Source of the DNA: Beroe ovata
Taxonomy: Eukaryota; Ctenophora; Nuda; Beroida; Beroidae
DNA length: 32,260 nt
Assembly: GCA_946803715.1 (NCBI GenBank)
Contig: CAMPET010000065.1
Coordinates: 111,225-143,484 of the forward strand
Direction of reading: 5' to 3'
Each line of letters opens with the position of its first letter. Within the stretch, counting starts at the first letter, position 1. The position numbers were made by a program, and so were the translations under genes. Below, piece by piece: positions 1 to 13,637 of this stretch. Below the pieces are notes generated by a model. It searched no databases and was not told the DNA's origin. It saw only the letters and a list, made by a program, of their open reading frames with translations.

Positions 1-1169
1 TTGTGTGTGTGTTTGTGTGTGTGGGAAGAGAGGGGAGTGTTAGTGAGTGTGGGAATTAGTGCCCAATCACTCAATCAGTTGTTATTCAATCAGTTGTTAC
101 TCAATCAGTTGTTACTCAATCAGTTGTTACTCAATTAGTTGTTACTCAATCAGTTGTTACTCAATCAGTTGTTACTCAATCAGTTGTTACTCAATCAGTT
201 GTTACTCAATCTAATCAGGGTATGATGGAGTGAAGAGGGATGGGTTGTGTTCATTGTGCCCACTAAGTGATGTGATAATACAGAGTGGTCACGTGATTTA
301 ATAGATGCTAGAAGTAGTAGGTATCTACTTGTCCGCTTATACAAAGGGTATGGGAAATTATAGCATTTTACCGCATTACAATTCAGCAGCTCAACTACCT
401 ATGTATTTTGTGTCACTACTGTAAGTGTGTTGTAGTGTGGATAAGGTTGTATCTTTTGCCCACTCTAGAACAACTGAGTGACTATCACGTATCTGATCTA
501 CTGAGATTATTATGCTGTTTATGGTCAAAGTCGAGCAATGTATCTCGTTCTGTGTTCCTGACCTTGCTCAAATCATCAACCCATGATACAGAATCAAGTT
601 GAAGTCACGCGTGAGGGGTTACGCGTCGCGCGTTGCTCTCGTGGTTATTTATAGAATAACAAGCAATTCTGCCGCCCTTCTGCTTTTTAACACATAAGAC
701 AGCACATGCTCCTAACACATAAGACAGCACACGCCTGTGTCCAAGATAAGAAGATAGGGCTCTCTTTGTGTTTTAAAATCGGGGTAAGCATTGACGTGTG
801 AGGTATGACCTAGACTCGATAATAATGTGTTGTGTGTCAACAACTACACCGGCACGCGTCGTGTGCCTAAAAATAGAAAATAGAGGAGGATTTGAGTTAC
901 ATTGTCATGGTGAAGAGTTCATGATCATCGTATAGAGTTCCCGAATTCAATCACGCCCTTCATCAATCCGCCACTGTTTTCATATCAGCATCACCAGTGA
1001 CTCAGTATGAACTCACCTCACTCTTGGAGTATTAACCCTCCTTACCATAGCATGATAGACTCACCAAACTCACTCACTCTCTGTGAGTGTGCTTACCACT
1101 GTGTATCACCTCCACACCCCTCCCCCCGCACCTCTCCGCCCCGTGCTCTGACTCACTCCCCCCACTCAG
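1..1169. other. 5' flank or intron with tandem repeats
   Basis: Exon 1170 starts at an acceptor, so this stretch is intron or the end of upstream sequence. It holds a TG microsatellite at 1-23, a 15-bp tandem repeat at 71-205, and a 19-bp direct repeat (TAACACATAAGACAGCACA at 688 and 713). No exon could be supported. Confidence 0.6.
71..205. repeat. Minisatellite of nine 15-bp units (TCAATCAGTTGTTAC)
   Basis: Nine head-to-tail units with only two base changes seen (last base of unit 1, C to T in unit 5). Near-perfect copies point to recent expansion. Confidence 0.95.
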
Positions 1170-1586
1170 AAGTATCTGAAACGAAGGAGTGGAGTAAATG
1201 GAGCTCCTGTTCTGTAGCCTGTGGAACTGGAGTCAGAACCAGATCCAAGTATGTGTGTGTGTATGTGTGTGTGTGTGTGTGTGTATGTGTGTGAGAGAGA
1301 GAGTATGGTGTTTTTATCCTGAGAATATTCATCATTCCATACATTTTACACGTGTACTTCTTCAGGATTCTCATCGCCTTTTTCTCTCAATAATCTCACA
1401 ATCCTTGAATAAGTAGTGATACGTCACAGCTGATGTTTTTCTCCCTATTATCTCTCCCAGGTTACCATGTACTGACACCCCCCTCCCTCTCTGTACCAGG
1501 TTACCATGTACTGAGCCTGACTGTGAAACAGAGGAACAGACGTGCGTCAAGTCACCATGTACCACACAGGATACTGACATTCAGGA
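1170..1586 (+). CDS. Exons 1-2 in window: thrombospondin type 1 repeat
   Basis: Exon 1170-1248 reads EWSKWSSCSVACGTGVRTRS, the canonical start of a TSP1 repeat, with two tryptophans for the W-R ladder and the CSVxCGxGxRxR motif. Exon 1500-1586 completes it (KLPCTEPDCE, then QTCVKSPC). The first exon enters in phase 1, so at least one more exon precedes it. The exon 1 donor (GT at 1249) runs straight into a GT/GTAT microsatellite. The acceptor of exon 2 is duplicated: an identical CCAGGTTACCATGTACTGA begins 39 bases upstream, giving a possible alternative start at 1461 that stays in frame. Confidence 0.9.
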
Positions 1587-4500
1587 GTAAGTGAGGGGCT
1601 CATGCCCATGATCACAATCAGTGGNAACGATCTATGGACGACATATTTCACTCAATCCATTTTTTTCATTTTTCTTCTTCACTTCCCCCGCCCATCACTC
1701 ATTTTTACTGACTTACACTGTGATACTGAACATTTCTGCACTGTCTGCGCTGTCTGTGTGATAGTTGACCGAGTGTGATATCACAGCACTGCAGTAATCA
1801 CTATGTAACCTGGGTGTGCTACTCCGACTACGGACTACTATATCTGACTCCGAACTGCATGTTTCCTCACTCATGTCATTGCTGACTCTGGGATTTTGGG
1901 CAGCTTTTGGGCACAAAAGTATCGTTTTCCGCATCCTTTATGTAGGTCTCTGTTAGTCAAACCTTTGCATAAGCCGGCACTCAATGAAGAGTTCTACGAT
2001 TGACAGAGACATCACGAAAATGTCGTGACATCGTAGTCAATACTTGAATATTAATTCTGATTCATAATATCATTGGTAAACTGAGATCCTTATGCAGATT
2101 AAACATCGCGGACACTATAATTAGTTTTAATATCCTCAATCAATTACACGCCCTGATGAGGTTACCGCTAATGAGCTTGTATTAGCGGGGTCAGACAAAG
2201 TTCTTATTTTCTTCCCGCCGCGGCGCAGGGCTATAATTGAGCGAGCAGGGTATCAAAGGGGCATGATCATTGACACCCGTCACAACCCATATATGCAAAT
2301 GAGGCTGCTTTACTATGACACAGGGTTTAATGAGGTTGTTGCGGATTACCTTCCCATAATATGGACAGAGCCGACAATCGAGGAAAAGAGTTTTGGCTCT
2401 CGATTTTGAAAAACAGATTCCGAGAAGATATTTACGGGTTCCCATCTTGATTAATAAGAAGAATTCAGGAGGTCGTAAGAGGTGGAAGGGTGGTTCGCAT
2501 ATCAGGTACCCGATTGCAATGGGGCATCTCTGCCAAGGGATATTGGTGGATAGATCATTAGCATGGTTGTGGGACAATATTCCAACGTACCTTATCAGGA
2601 TTTATGCAGACAATTGCTGATAACTGCAATTGCACAATTATTATCCGGGCTAGGTAGGGGTAGGGTATCAATGCACTTATCATGGTTATACTGTATCTAC
2701 CCCCAATTAAATGTTAATATCGTATCATAACGAAGATGGTACAGAAATTGCACAGTTCAGCAAGGTGGCTAGAACCGTGCAACAACCCCCTGATGTTCAT
2801 TTCCGACTGTTTGGTCATTGTTAAGTCATTGTCTGATTGTCTGAATGGGTGCGAACAATGTTTTTTACGCTCATTCAGACAAGGTTTCCCATATTTTAAC
2901 GCCGTCTTTCCCAATGCTGTCTTCCGATCATAAAGCTGCCGCCGGATAGGCAATATTGTATTGAAGCCGTGTTGTCGCTATGGTTATCAAATACTTGCCG
3001 CCCATCATGTGCTCACATAGACCATGACACATCGGCGTCATTTCCTAGTTCATGGAACATTTAAAACTCACACGGAAGTCCTGAATTTTCATCGCACTGC
3101 CAGGATGGCATATCAATAATTAGCAGGAATTCAGGAGATATAGTTGAATTATAATCACGGCGCCAGCAATATCAGGGGGAAGTGAAGTATATAGTTGTTC
3201 TTTACTCAGATAGTTGCACTCTCCTCCAACATGGAATGACTCTGAGATGGAACGATTGAGCAGCTCTCGTGTCATTCCTTGAGCTCGGTATTATATATCT
3301 CTCTGCCTGCAACTGCACCTACCCTCATTAACCTATCATCACCAGGATTCTGAAGATGAAAAACTCCCTGAAGTGAAAAACTCCCTGCCAATCGTGCGTG
3401 CTGAATCTGACTGCCGTCTATTTTGCTTGCCCAATAGCTGCTAGATCCTGACCAGGAATTTGGTATTTTAAATCACGCACGACATTCTGGCACATGTTTA
3501 AAACGTGGAGTTACTTGAGGTGAGCCTCGCATGTCTGTAGTTCCGACATATATCGCTTTCGGAGTTTTTCGTTTGGAAGTATCGTGTTGCGTATAATTAC
3601 CGAAGCTATTCAATGGTCAATCGTGAGTCTCTGTTGATGCTCTAAAGGATTGGAAATTTAATGACCTGTGGAAATATCGAATAGCAGAGTTTTCCCTTTA
3701 AAGCCATATCAAAGCCTCGCTCCTTTTTCCATTAAAAAGAGCTAATGTCCATCACTATTACATCATCTACCAAATTAGGCAGACTCTTGCTTGAGCAGAC
3801 AGTCAATACCCTTTCCCTTCTCTTTCGGCACCGGATTTACAGATAAGTGTAAACGATGCATCAAGTGATGCATTGATGTTTATTTGATAAGATCTATCTA
3901 CCTCTTATTTTGCTGTGAGCAGTCCCCTTCCTTATTCTCATATCCAACTGATTTCCCACTTCTCCATGCCTCTCGTGATGATAACGTTTTTCCTACCTAA
4001 AGAGCTATTGGAAGTAGTCATTAGGTACCGTTACCTATCCACTATTTATCCGTATTCCATACTGAAGCCCCCCTCACTCAATCTCAATGTGCAGTAGCCA
4101 TTCCAAACACCGACTCCACTATATCGTACTATGTTATAGATAGCCCACTTTCCAAGCATGTCCTGTTCGAGCAATAGTTAGTCTCGTTACATTGCAACAA
4201 GGATCATTGTAATGCTTCAAACACATTTTATTGGCAAGCAAGCTTTTCAATTGTCAAGAAAATAGGTTTTCAGATGTTTAACAATGATATGTAGTAAAGC
4301 GGTAAATTATTGAAATTGGGACGGAAATGTAATTTGTCCTATGATAATTCTGCATAGGGCAAGACCACTACAATCTTGCATTGTGGAAAATTTGCAGGGT
4401 TGTATAGCAATAATAAATCAATAAATTTATGTTTATAAAGATTGTAACCTATATACCTACCCTTAGTTAGTGAAATTGCAGGATTTTTGTCCATTTCCTC

Positions 4501-7500
4501 ATCGCTCTGTTTCCTTTCCACATCTATTATTCGAGAACATACTTTGCTCGGCGCTCGCCATATATGAGCACAAGAGGCGAGCCCGGGGAAGCCACTCCAA
4601 TTATAACTGCTTGTCATAAAAAGTATTGATGATAATGGAAGTAATAAATGGGTAGACATTCCTTGATAAAAATGTTTTCGCCCATCCACATCATTAAAAC
4701 ACATTATAAAACATAAATGTAATAGCATAAATCTATAATGATAGCATAAAACACATTATGCTATTATGGTTGTTACCTGTTTGTGTGTCCTGCGCAATTC
4801 ATGTTATTTTAAAGATATGCTCCAAATTATGAATCAATCCACGAACTGATAGCAGGGATTTCATCTGTGACTTTCCTCACTCTTCTGTGGTTAGGGCGTG
4901 GCCGCTATCCTCACATGAGTAGAATTTTTGTTATGCGCAATGTTTTGACAACTTTGCAAAGAATCTGCAACTACTCTCTAGTGCTCCATAGGCCATTAAT
5001 GTCCGTACAGAACTCTCGGCTTATGAAAAGTATACCTATTCAATGGGGAACTGGGTCCATGAATTTTGGATAAGTCAACAGATATGACATCCAACATGAA
5101 ACTCTAAATATCCTCATAATGAAGGAACTGATATCCAATATCCGTCCGTAATTTCATATTTCGTAGAAAAGATTACATCCTCATTTTGATAATGAGCTGT
5201 TCCAAGGTCCCTCTGCGCGCATGGCTCGGTACACAAGAAGTTGCAGCCTGCAGACCTGCAATTTCCTGCTGTGGTAAACTTGCTGTCATCTAATATCGTT
5301 TGTGTTCACTTTTCTCCATGTTCCGGACGGTTTTCAATGTCTACTTCTCGCTTCGGACTTCAGGGCCGACCTTTCTCCAGATTTCCCAAAACTCACTGAT
5401 TTTTGAGACAACATCAATTAATTATAAGCTGCAGTTCATTATCAAAATTCTGCTGGGTAGTTGTCGTATTAGGACGAATTTTGTTTTCACGATCAAATGA
5501 TAAAATAGGTTTTTTTTGTTTTCTATCACGATCTATAATATTCGTGGTCTCTATGTTATTGTTCTGCCCACAACTCAGACCAACACTCACCAAAATGATT
5601 CCGAGTTCAGCTTTTTGACTGCGAGAATTATTCCTTCTAAGGATTGTGTAATGATCTTCAATTGGCTATCTAAATAGCTCGAGGTGTTCTTCACATTGAA
5701 GTAGCACCCTGTATGTTGTAAGAATGGCAGTGACGTAGGGGATATCTGCGATGAGAAGTGCCGGTTAGCGCCACAAAACTTGTACCCCAGGGAATCACCA
5801 GCTATCATTTTTTATGCTACAGTAATTCAAGATCGAGTATCAAAAAGCCATGTATGGTGAAGTTAGCGTATGATATTATGAGCGTTCCATAGATTCATTG
5901 CATATCGAGACATCTATACGTGAACTCTGGCGAGTTTCTACTATACAATCAGAATTTAGTGTGGTTAGTAACTTCATATCACTGCTACAGCTATCCAGCT
6001 ATATCTGCCGAGTATGATCTTGATATTTGATTCCTCTTCTCGTATTTGCGTAGTTTACGTGACCAGTTATTGTGCCTTAATCATAGCTTCGTCATTGGTC
6101 AATTATTGGTCAATGGTCATGCCTACTGCGTGGATAATCATTTTCTATTCTTAATCTTAATAGCCATATTCTCTGACACATTACTAATCTGGAAATGTAT
6201 CAAGTCTGGTGACAGCCTGGTATCGACTGGTCCAGGGACTGAGCAGGAGATATCACCATGTTTCTCACTCTCGTCTGTCTTCTTGCTATCTGTCGAGGAG
6301 GTGGAGCTAAAATCAGATTCAGAATCAGGTAATGACCAGCGTGGAGGTACTTTGTTCCCCATCAGGTGCAGCTAGGGCTCCCACTTGGCTCAAGTGTGAC
6401 TGTGTGGACCCTCTACCCCCTCTACTAGGCCTTATCACAGTAGATAATCCGTAGTAGTTAAACCAGATAATGGAAATTAACCAGCGTGATGATGCTACAC
6501 ACACAATTCATGGAAATCGGAATTTTTACTATGGTGAAAGTTCTAAGAATATCTAGTAGTAGTAGGTCCTATACAAAATAGATGCTTCCGTTCGACCCAG
6601 AATTATTTTCTTCTGTCGGATTTCATAACACAGTGTGCAGTAGTGAGTATGACTGCGTTTTTAAATTCAAAACACAATATCTGATAAGGACGGAAAATGA
6701 ATCCTACTATCTGTCTTTGTCGGCGATACAGTTATTAATAAAATTTACTTGTGTTTTATAAACACACAATAGAAAAGTAAACTTTATATCACATCATTTG
6801 CGTGTTGTTAATTGACACTAACTTTGCTATGTTAATGATAGTTTAGTTTAAAACACACACATGGGACAGTCATTGTTATTCTCGGCTATATGCTGACTTA
6901 CATGCGTGCAAAATTCGGTGTTCTGAGCTAAATCTAGGCGCCAGTGAGGGAAAATTAGCTGCGAAAAAAGAACCGCGTTGACTCGCATGCTATAGACCGT
7001 GGTCTAAGACGTTATTGTAATTGATTCTTGGGTTCATGAGAAATGACTGGTGAGTATGCTTTCTTTCTCACTCATTGGCTACCCATTGCCCAAACAGCTC
7101 AATAATTCAACTGTCGTGACAGTTATTGACATGGCACCCCCTTTAATTCCCCTGGGTTCTGATGGTCTTCACTCTTCATATTAAACGCTCGATTACTACA
7201 CATCTTATTATCAGAAGTCATTACATCTTGGATAAGCGGATACCTACTGGATTATGCGATCCCGGGAAAGCACATCTTTCCAGGGATTTATCACTGTCAC
7301 GCCTCTGTTCACATCTCACCAGTCCAACACACAAGCATAACAGCTGTATCCTCTGAAGTCATTCCTAGTAACTTCCTCAAAGTTCACATCACTCCACTCC
7401 AAATTCCTCACCCCAACTCATGATGTCTCTCCTCCTCACTCCCTCAACTCATGGTGTCTCTCCTCACTCACTCCACTTTACTCCCCCAACTCATGATGTC

Positions 7501-10500
7501 TCTCCTCACTCACTCCCTCACTCCCCAAAACTCATGATGCCTCTCCTCACTCACTCCCTCACTCCCAACTCATGATGCCTCTCCTCCCCCAACTCATAAT
7601 GTCTCGCCTCTCTCCTCAGTTACGGTCCGTGGGAGGAGTGGAGTGAGTGTGAGAACTGTGTGAGGACCCGACAGCGGTACTGCACTAGATCCGATATCTG
7701 TGGGTTCAGGATTGACATACAGACACAGCGGTGTGAAGACTGCGATCTCAACTCAGGTATGAGAGCAACACCACAGCTCTCCAGGTTATCATCTGAACTT
7801 AGTTAGAAAACCAAGATAAGAAAATGTGGGAAAATGATCCTTCTCCTTCATTTCAACTACTAATGAAGCACGTCATCATTTATTATCGGTACTTTTAAAA
7901 AAATCGATTTATTACCGCCGCCTCATCGACAATAATCGACTATTACGGAATCAGTTTCAATCGCCCTTGCCAGTATAACATCAGTGTCACAGTGAACAAG
8001 TGAGTATGTCGAGTAATATTCCAATAGAAGGAATGTCAATTGCATATAATGTGGCGCACGCACACACGCACATAAACACTTCGATGGGGTGTCAGCTGTC
8101 AACACCCATCCTCTGTGGAAATGCCCAGTGATACAACGTACTTCGCCGGATGGTGCCACTTAGTCACGTGGTCAGACCTTGCGGTCTGGAGCAGCAGTTT
8201 CGTCAGCAGCCACGACCGGTCAGGTTGTGCGGGAAAGCGATATTCAAGTATTGAGATCCATCATCCATAAATGGAATTTGCCATACTGAGGCATCTAACC
8301 TCGGAAATTCTTGCTAGTACGGTCTTTAAAGCTAAATAGCTCAAAGACTGACGCTGTATAGCGTCAGTTATATTAGCCACAAAAACAAATGAACCAAGAC
8401 AAACTTCTCTAGGAGTGACTTTCAGTGACCTATTTAAGTACTTATTTTTCGAACATTCTAGAGCTAGATTCTCGTAACTTATTCAACTAGCCATCTGCCA
8501 TAGTCTTTCCAATTTTGTAAGGGTCGACTGATCACCATCATTTTATACCACTCTATTTGTCTGTGTATGTGTGTGTGTGTCATGTGTAATGAGTATGTCT
8601 GTCTGTGTGTGTATGTGTGGGTTGTGTGTGTGTGTGTGTGTGTATGTCTGTATGTGTGTGTATGTGTGCCTATGTGTATGGGTGGTTTACATATCGCGCG
8701 TTGCCCGGGTTGGATTGTAATTTCCTAATTAGATTACCCCCACTTCCTCTGTGTAACACAACTGCAGCCAGGTGTTCAGTCATGCATGAGGGAGTGTTAC
8801 ATGATCCACTTAACAATAATTGGGTAGTGCCACTCTATTCGGCCATTTCATTAACAGGGACTGAGTGAAATTGTAGCCCTTAGCGCCGACTCTATGGTTC
8901 TTTTAGACTACAGCAGCCAAAGATATGAAACCAGGTGTTTTTCCTACAATAGAAATTTTGATAACACTTCCATCGCACTATTGTGTTCCCAATTTAGGCT
9001 TTTTGGGAGCATCTGAAGATCTGAACAGCTCTCCCTCTTTTCTCTTCATGACAGTACAGTCTCCATTTATGAGTGCACACTGCACAACCCCCACCTACAC
9101 CCTGCACAACCTTCACTCCACAACCTCGACAGCGTTCCCCCCGCCACGTCTTCACTAGTTCTCTTTGTCTCCCTGCCGCCGACACTCCCTCCTCTCCCAT
9201 CCAGTCTCCTCTTTACACTCCAGTTAACACCGAAACCACTTAATCATGTAGGCCTGGTTTCCAATTCCGTCAAGAGAAACTCATCTCACTTCTCGCGCCC
9301 AGTTTGCATCTGTATGAGGTAAACCAAAAGGAAATGAATGGTTATTACCTACTGATATTATTTACCATATTATTATTTGTGGTACGAGATATCTAATAGG
9401 AAATAGCTGATAAGAGAGGTGGTGTNATACTGAGGCATCTAACCTCGGAAATTCTTGCTAGTACGGTCTTTAAAGCTAAATAGCTCAAAGACTGACGCTG
9501 TATAGCGTCAGTTATATTAGCCACAAAAACAAATGAACCAAGACAAACTTCTCTAGGAGTGACTTTCAGTGACCTATTTAAGTACTTATTTTTCGAACAT
9601 TCTAGAGCTAGATTCTCGTAACTTATTCAACTAGCCATCTGCCATAGTCTTTCCAATTTTGTAAGGGTCGACTGATCACCATCATTTTATACCACTCTAT
9701 TTGTCTGTGTATGTGTGTGTGTGTCATGTGTAATGAGTATGTCTGTCTGTGTGTGTATGTGTGGGTTGTGTGTGTGTGTGTGTGTGTATGTCTGTATGTG
9801 TGTGTATGTGTGCCTATGTGTATGGGTGGTTTACATATCGCGCGTTGCCCGGGTTGGATTGTAATTTCCTAATTAGATTACCCCCACTTCCTCTGTGTAA
9901 CACAACTGCAGCCAGGTGTTCAGTCATGCATGAGGGAGTGTTACATGATCCACTTAACAATAATTGGGTAGTGCCACTCTATTCGGCCATTTCATTAACA
10001 GGGACTGAGTGAAATTGTAGCCCTTAGCGCCGACTCTATGGTTCTTTTAGACTACAGCAGCCAAAGATATGAAACCAGGTGTTTTTCCTACAATAGAAAT
10101 TTTGATAACACTTCCATCGCACTATTGTGTTCCCAATTTAGGCTTTTTGGGAGCATCTGAAGATCTGAACAGCTCTCCCTCTTTTCTCTTCATGACAGTA
10201 CAGTCTCCATTTATGAGTGCACACTGCACAACCCCCACCTACACCCTGCACAACCTTCACTCCACAACCTCGACAGCGTTCCCCCCGCCACGTCTTCACT
10301 AGTTCTCTTTGTCTCCCTGCCGCCGACACTCCCTCCTCTCCCATCCAGTCTCCTCTTTACACTCCAGTTAACACCGAAACCACTTAATCATGTAGGCCTG
10401 GTTTCCAATTCCGTCAAGAGAAACTCATCTCACTTCTCGCGCCCAGTTTGCATCTGTATGAGGTAAACCAAAAGGAAATGAATGGTTATTACCTACTGAT

Positions 10501-11812
10501 ATTATTTACCATATTATTATTTGTGGTACGAGATATCTAATAGGAAATAGCTGATAAGAGAGGTGGTGTGGAGTATCATATCTGATATCGTAGACACCAT
10601 TGTTTCATTGTTGGGTTGAGCCGACAAAGGGGCCATTTTTCGTCAAATATCGGTTACCATCTTTACAACGCAAAACATCGCTCCCGGATTTGCAACAACC
10701 GACGCATAATTTGGAAAATTTGAAGAGGGAAAATCGAATGAAAAAATTAAGTCGCCACAGAAGTTAGATGAAAATTCGAAATATTCTAAAAGCTTTTTAT
10801 TTTTAGCTAATGTTTCGGAATACTTACTAGAAAAGGTAAAGTGATACCAATGCCATTATCTAATTTTGTGAAAGTATATGTAAGACCTACATAAAATTTC
10901 ATTGTAAGTAAGTAATATGTCAATGAATGAAATCTTCAAGGAATGGTTTGCATGTAAGTTTATTGTCTTCGTCCAAAAATTTCTTTGCTTAAGTCATGCA
11001 TACTCATTGGACATTGGATGAACGTCAAAAATTACCTCACAAGCTGTTAAAATGGACGATTTGACTTTTTATGATGTCAGATTCGCATCTTTCTCTCGAT
11101 TTGCACAATGTACATCAATCATGATTCATAGGAACTGGACTACAACAAGCCCAAGTTCATGAATGATCACTCATTGAGAGGCGTCACCAGCACTTGATTC
11201 ATAACAACTGATGTAGCAGGAAGTGCTAATGGGAGTACACCGATCACAAGGATCAGATAATAATCCATGCTCTCTCTCGCTCTCTTGAGGGGTCACGTGA
11301 CCTGTCAATAAGCCACACACTTATCGGAAGCACTGCCATGCTATCATGCACCGGCATCAACATTTCAACACACCGCCCATACAGCCGCTACAACGTCTGT
11401 CTGGGGGGTTAAACACGGTACAGGTTGTAAGCTAGTTACCGTGTTACCATATCATGAAATATGATGAATATTTTCATACAGACGTCGAGGTTAATTTTTG
11501 TCGCATTTTTTTCTCATCTTGAAGTTCCTGTATCTGGTAATAAGTAGCATTGGAGGGAGAGAAACCTTGTCGGGAATGTTGGTGCCATGAACACTGAGCT
11601 GCTTGTTAAACACCACGGGTATATGACTACTTCTACTACTTCCGATATGATACTACTCCTTCATAAAACAGACTGCTGGCAGGGTTGTTGATTGTTGCTA
11701 CCGCTGCAGCACATCTGCGGTGGAAATATATGGATAGAAATTAAAACCTTGAGCAGCTTTTGCTTCTCCCTGTTTTTATAGTGGGAAACCCTAGCTGTAC
11801 TGAGCTCTGTCA

Positions 11813-11844
<32 letters not shown>

Positions 11845-12002
11845 NNNNNNNNNNNNNNNNNNNNNNNNNNNNNNNNNNNNNNNNNNNNNNNNNNNNNNNN
11901 NNNNNNNNNNNNNNNNNNNNNNNACACAAAAATACACAAAAAAATCTATATTAATATAAATAAAAATATAAACAAAAACTAAAAAACACACACACACACA
12001 AA

Positions 12003-12061
<59 letters not shown>

Positions 12062-13594
12062 CAGAGGGGGGGAGAGATGGAATTGGGGGAATTTGGAGCT
12101 ATTGAGTATGGAATGTGTGGGTTGACTGATTATGATACTACAAGAATATATCATCACACCTACCCCACACCCTAAATACATGATGATGGATTGCTGACAG
12201 TGATTCACCCCTTCCCCTTTCTTCTCCTTACTGATTTAAGCCCCTTGTTTCTTGCCTGCATCTTGCCACTGTTTACCTCCCCTATCCCTCCCACTTTCAC
12301 TCCCCCCATCACCGTTTAACTCCCTCTATCATCCGGNCTATCGAGGGTAACGGCGGTTACAAAGTGGAATGTACGGAGGACGGACACTTTGCACCCCGGC
12401 AGTGTGACCAAGATGCAGAATCGTGTTGGTGTGTCGAGAAACTGACAGGTCGATAATCACTTACCACTCACTTACACTTGAGCACCAACTATGTAAGTAA
12501 TTCTTACCAAGTTTCGGTATTCTGGCACAAAAAATTTGTATATGTGCTCACTTTTTCCCTGTGACCGCTTCCAACACCTCTGACGTTTTCTCAACAATAT
12601 GATCCCAACTTTCCCAACTTTTAGGTGTTGCAAGATCCCTCCACAATTCCTTGATAACAAAAAATGAAATTGTCATATCAAAAAAATTGTTTTTAAAGCT
12701 TGTCTGATGAAATTTGCGGTCACAATTTCTACGTTGAAAAATATACAAGAGAAAAATTTTAAAAGCAATGTCTGCTGTCTGCTGATGTTTTAAAATCGCT
12801 GTGAAAATCGCAGATAATATGATCACAACTACACACTTGTGTCCACATAGTGCATATTGCAGTGTTTTATCAAGAGAATTATGATGATCAATTCTCATGG
12901 GCATGACCGCATTCAGATTCCAGAGACATGTAGATATCGAACTGTTTTAACAAATTGTCACAATTTATCACTCTGAAATCTATCACATTCTATGAAACCA
13001 CACTATTCAGTGCCACCTACTCAGTGATTACACTCATTGCTCAATATCACACCCTCATTACTATGTTACAGGTCGACATATCTACGGAACGAACCACTTC
13101 AGTCACTTATTCGGCGTTTACGATTGTCAGTCCTGTAAGTACCTACATTTTGTTTCACCATTTTGAGGGATGCCCTGAATTGGGGCACTCCTGGATCTCT
13201 TCCTCGATCCCCTATTCAGGAATTCACTACAGGGTTACTGACAATTGCGCGAATAATTTCCCACGGTCTGAGCTTGTCTCATTGTGTACCATGAACTTCT
13301 GGACTCGTTCCATGATATTGCTCCTCTATAGAGACTGTAAGAGTTTCTAGTGAGCCTGTTGGACGTAGGTATTGGCTGTCTCTTGACTCTCGATAGTAAC
13401 CCCTATCGTTTAGATTATTAAACAAACTTTATTAAGCCCCCTACTCGTACACAAGCACGCTAGGTATGCGAGTAAGTCAGGGATGATTAATACCACCTGG
13501 AATCTATGGCAGGGGAAAGAGTTAATAATATGTGTTGAAAGCTTTGTGAAACTGTAAATGTTCCTTTGTAAGTGTGTGTTTGTGTGTGCGAGCC

Positions 13595-13637
<43 letters not shown>

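Larger units (their letters stand above)
7757..12339. other. Intron 3 with contig joins and a 79-N gap
   Basis: It holds the duplicated segment 8283-10569, CA microsatellites and the scaffold gap 11845-11923. No coding exon recognised. The missing 5' part of Tg1 domain a should lie in the lost sequence at N 12337 or in this gap. Confidence 0.6.

Noticed and set aside
2191-2577. Minus-strand open frame of 128 residues
   Set aside because: No recognisable domain, atypical composition, no splice or promoter context; lies in a long intron.
4339-4728. Minus-strand open frame of 129 residues
   Set aside because: AT-rich, no domain or motif that I can name; likely chance.
8605-8868. Open frame starting in a TG microsatellite (and its copy at 9749)
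   Set aside because: The Cys-Val start is a translated microsatellite, and the copy is an assembly duplicate.
12955-13350. Open frame of 131 residues as a separate gene
   Set aside because: It overlaps exon 5 in another frame; only the exon 5 frame continues the Tg1 domain.
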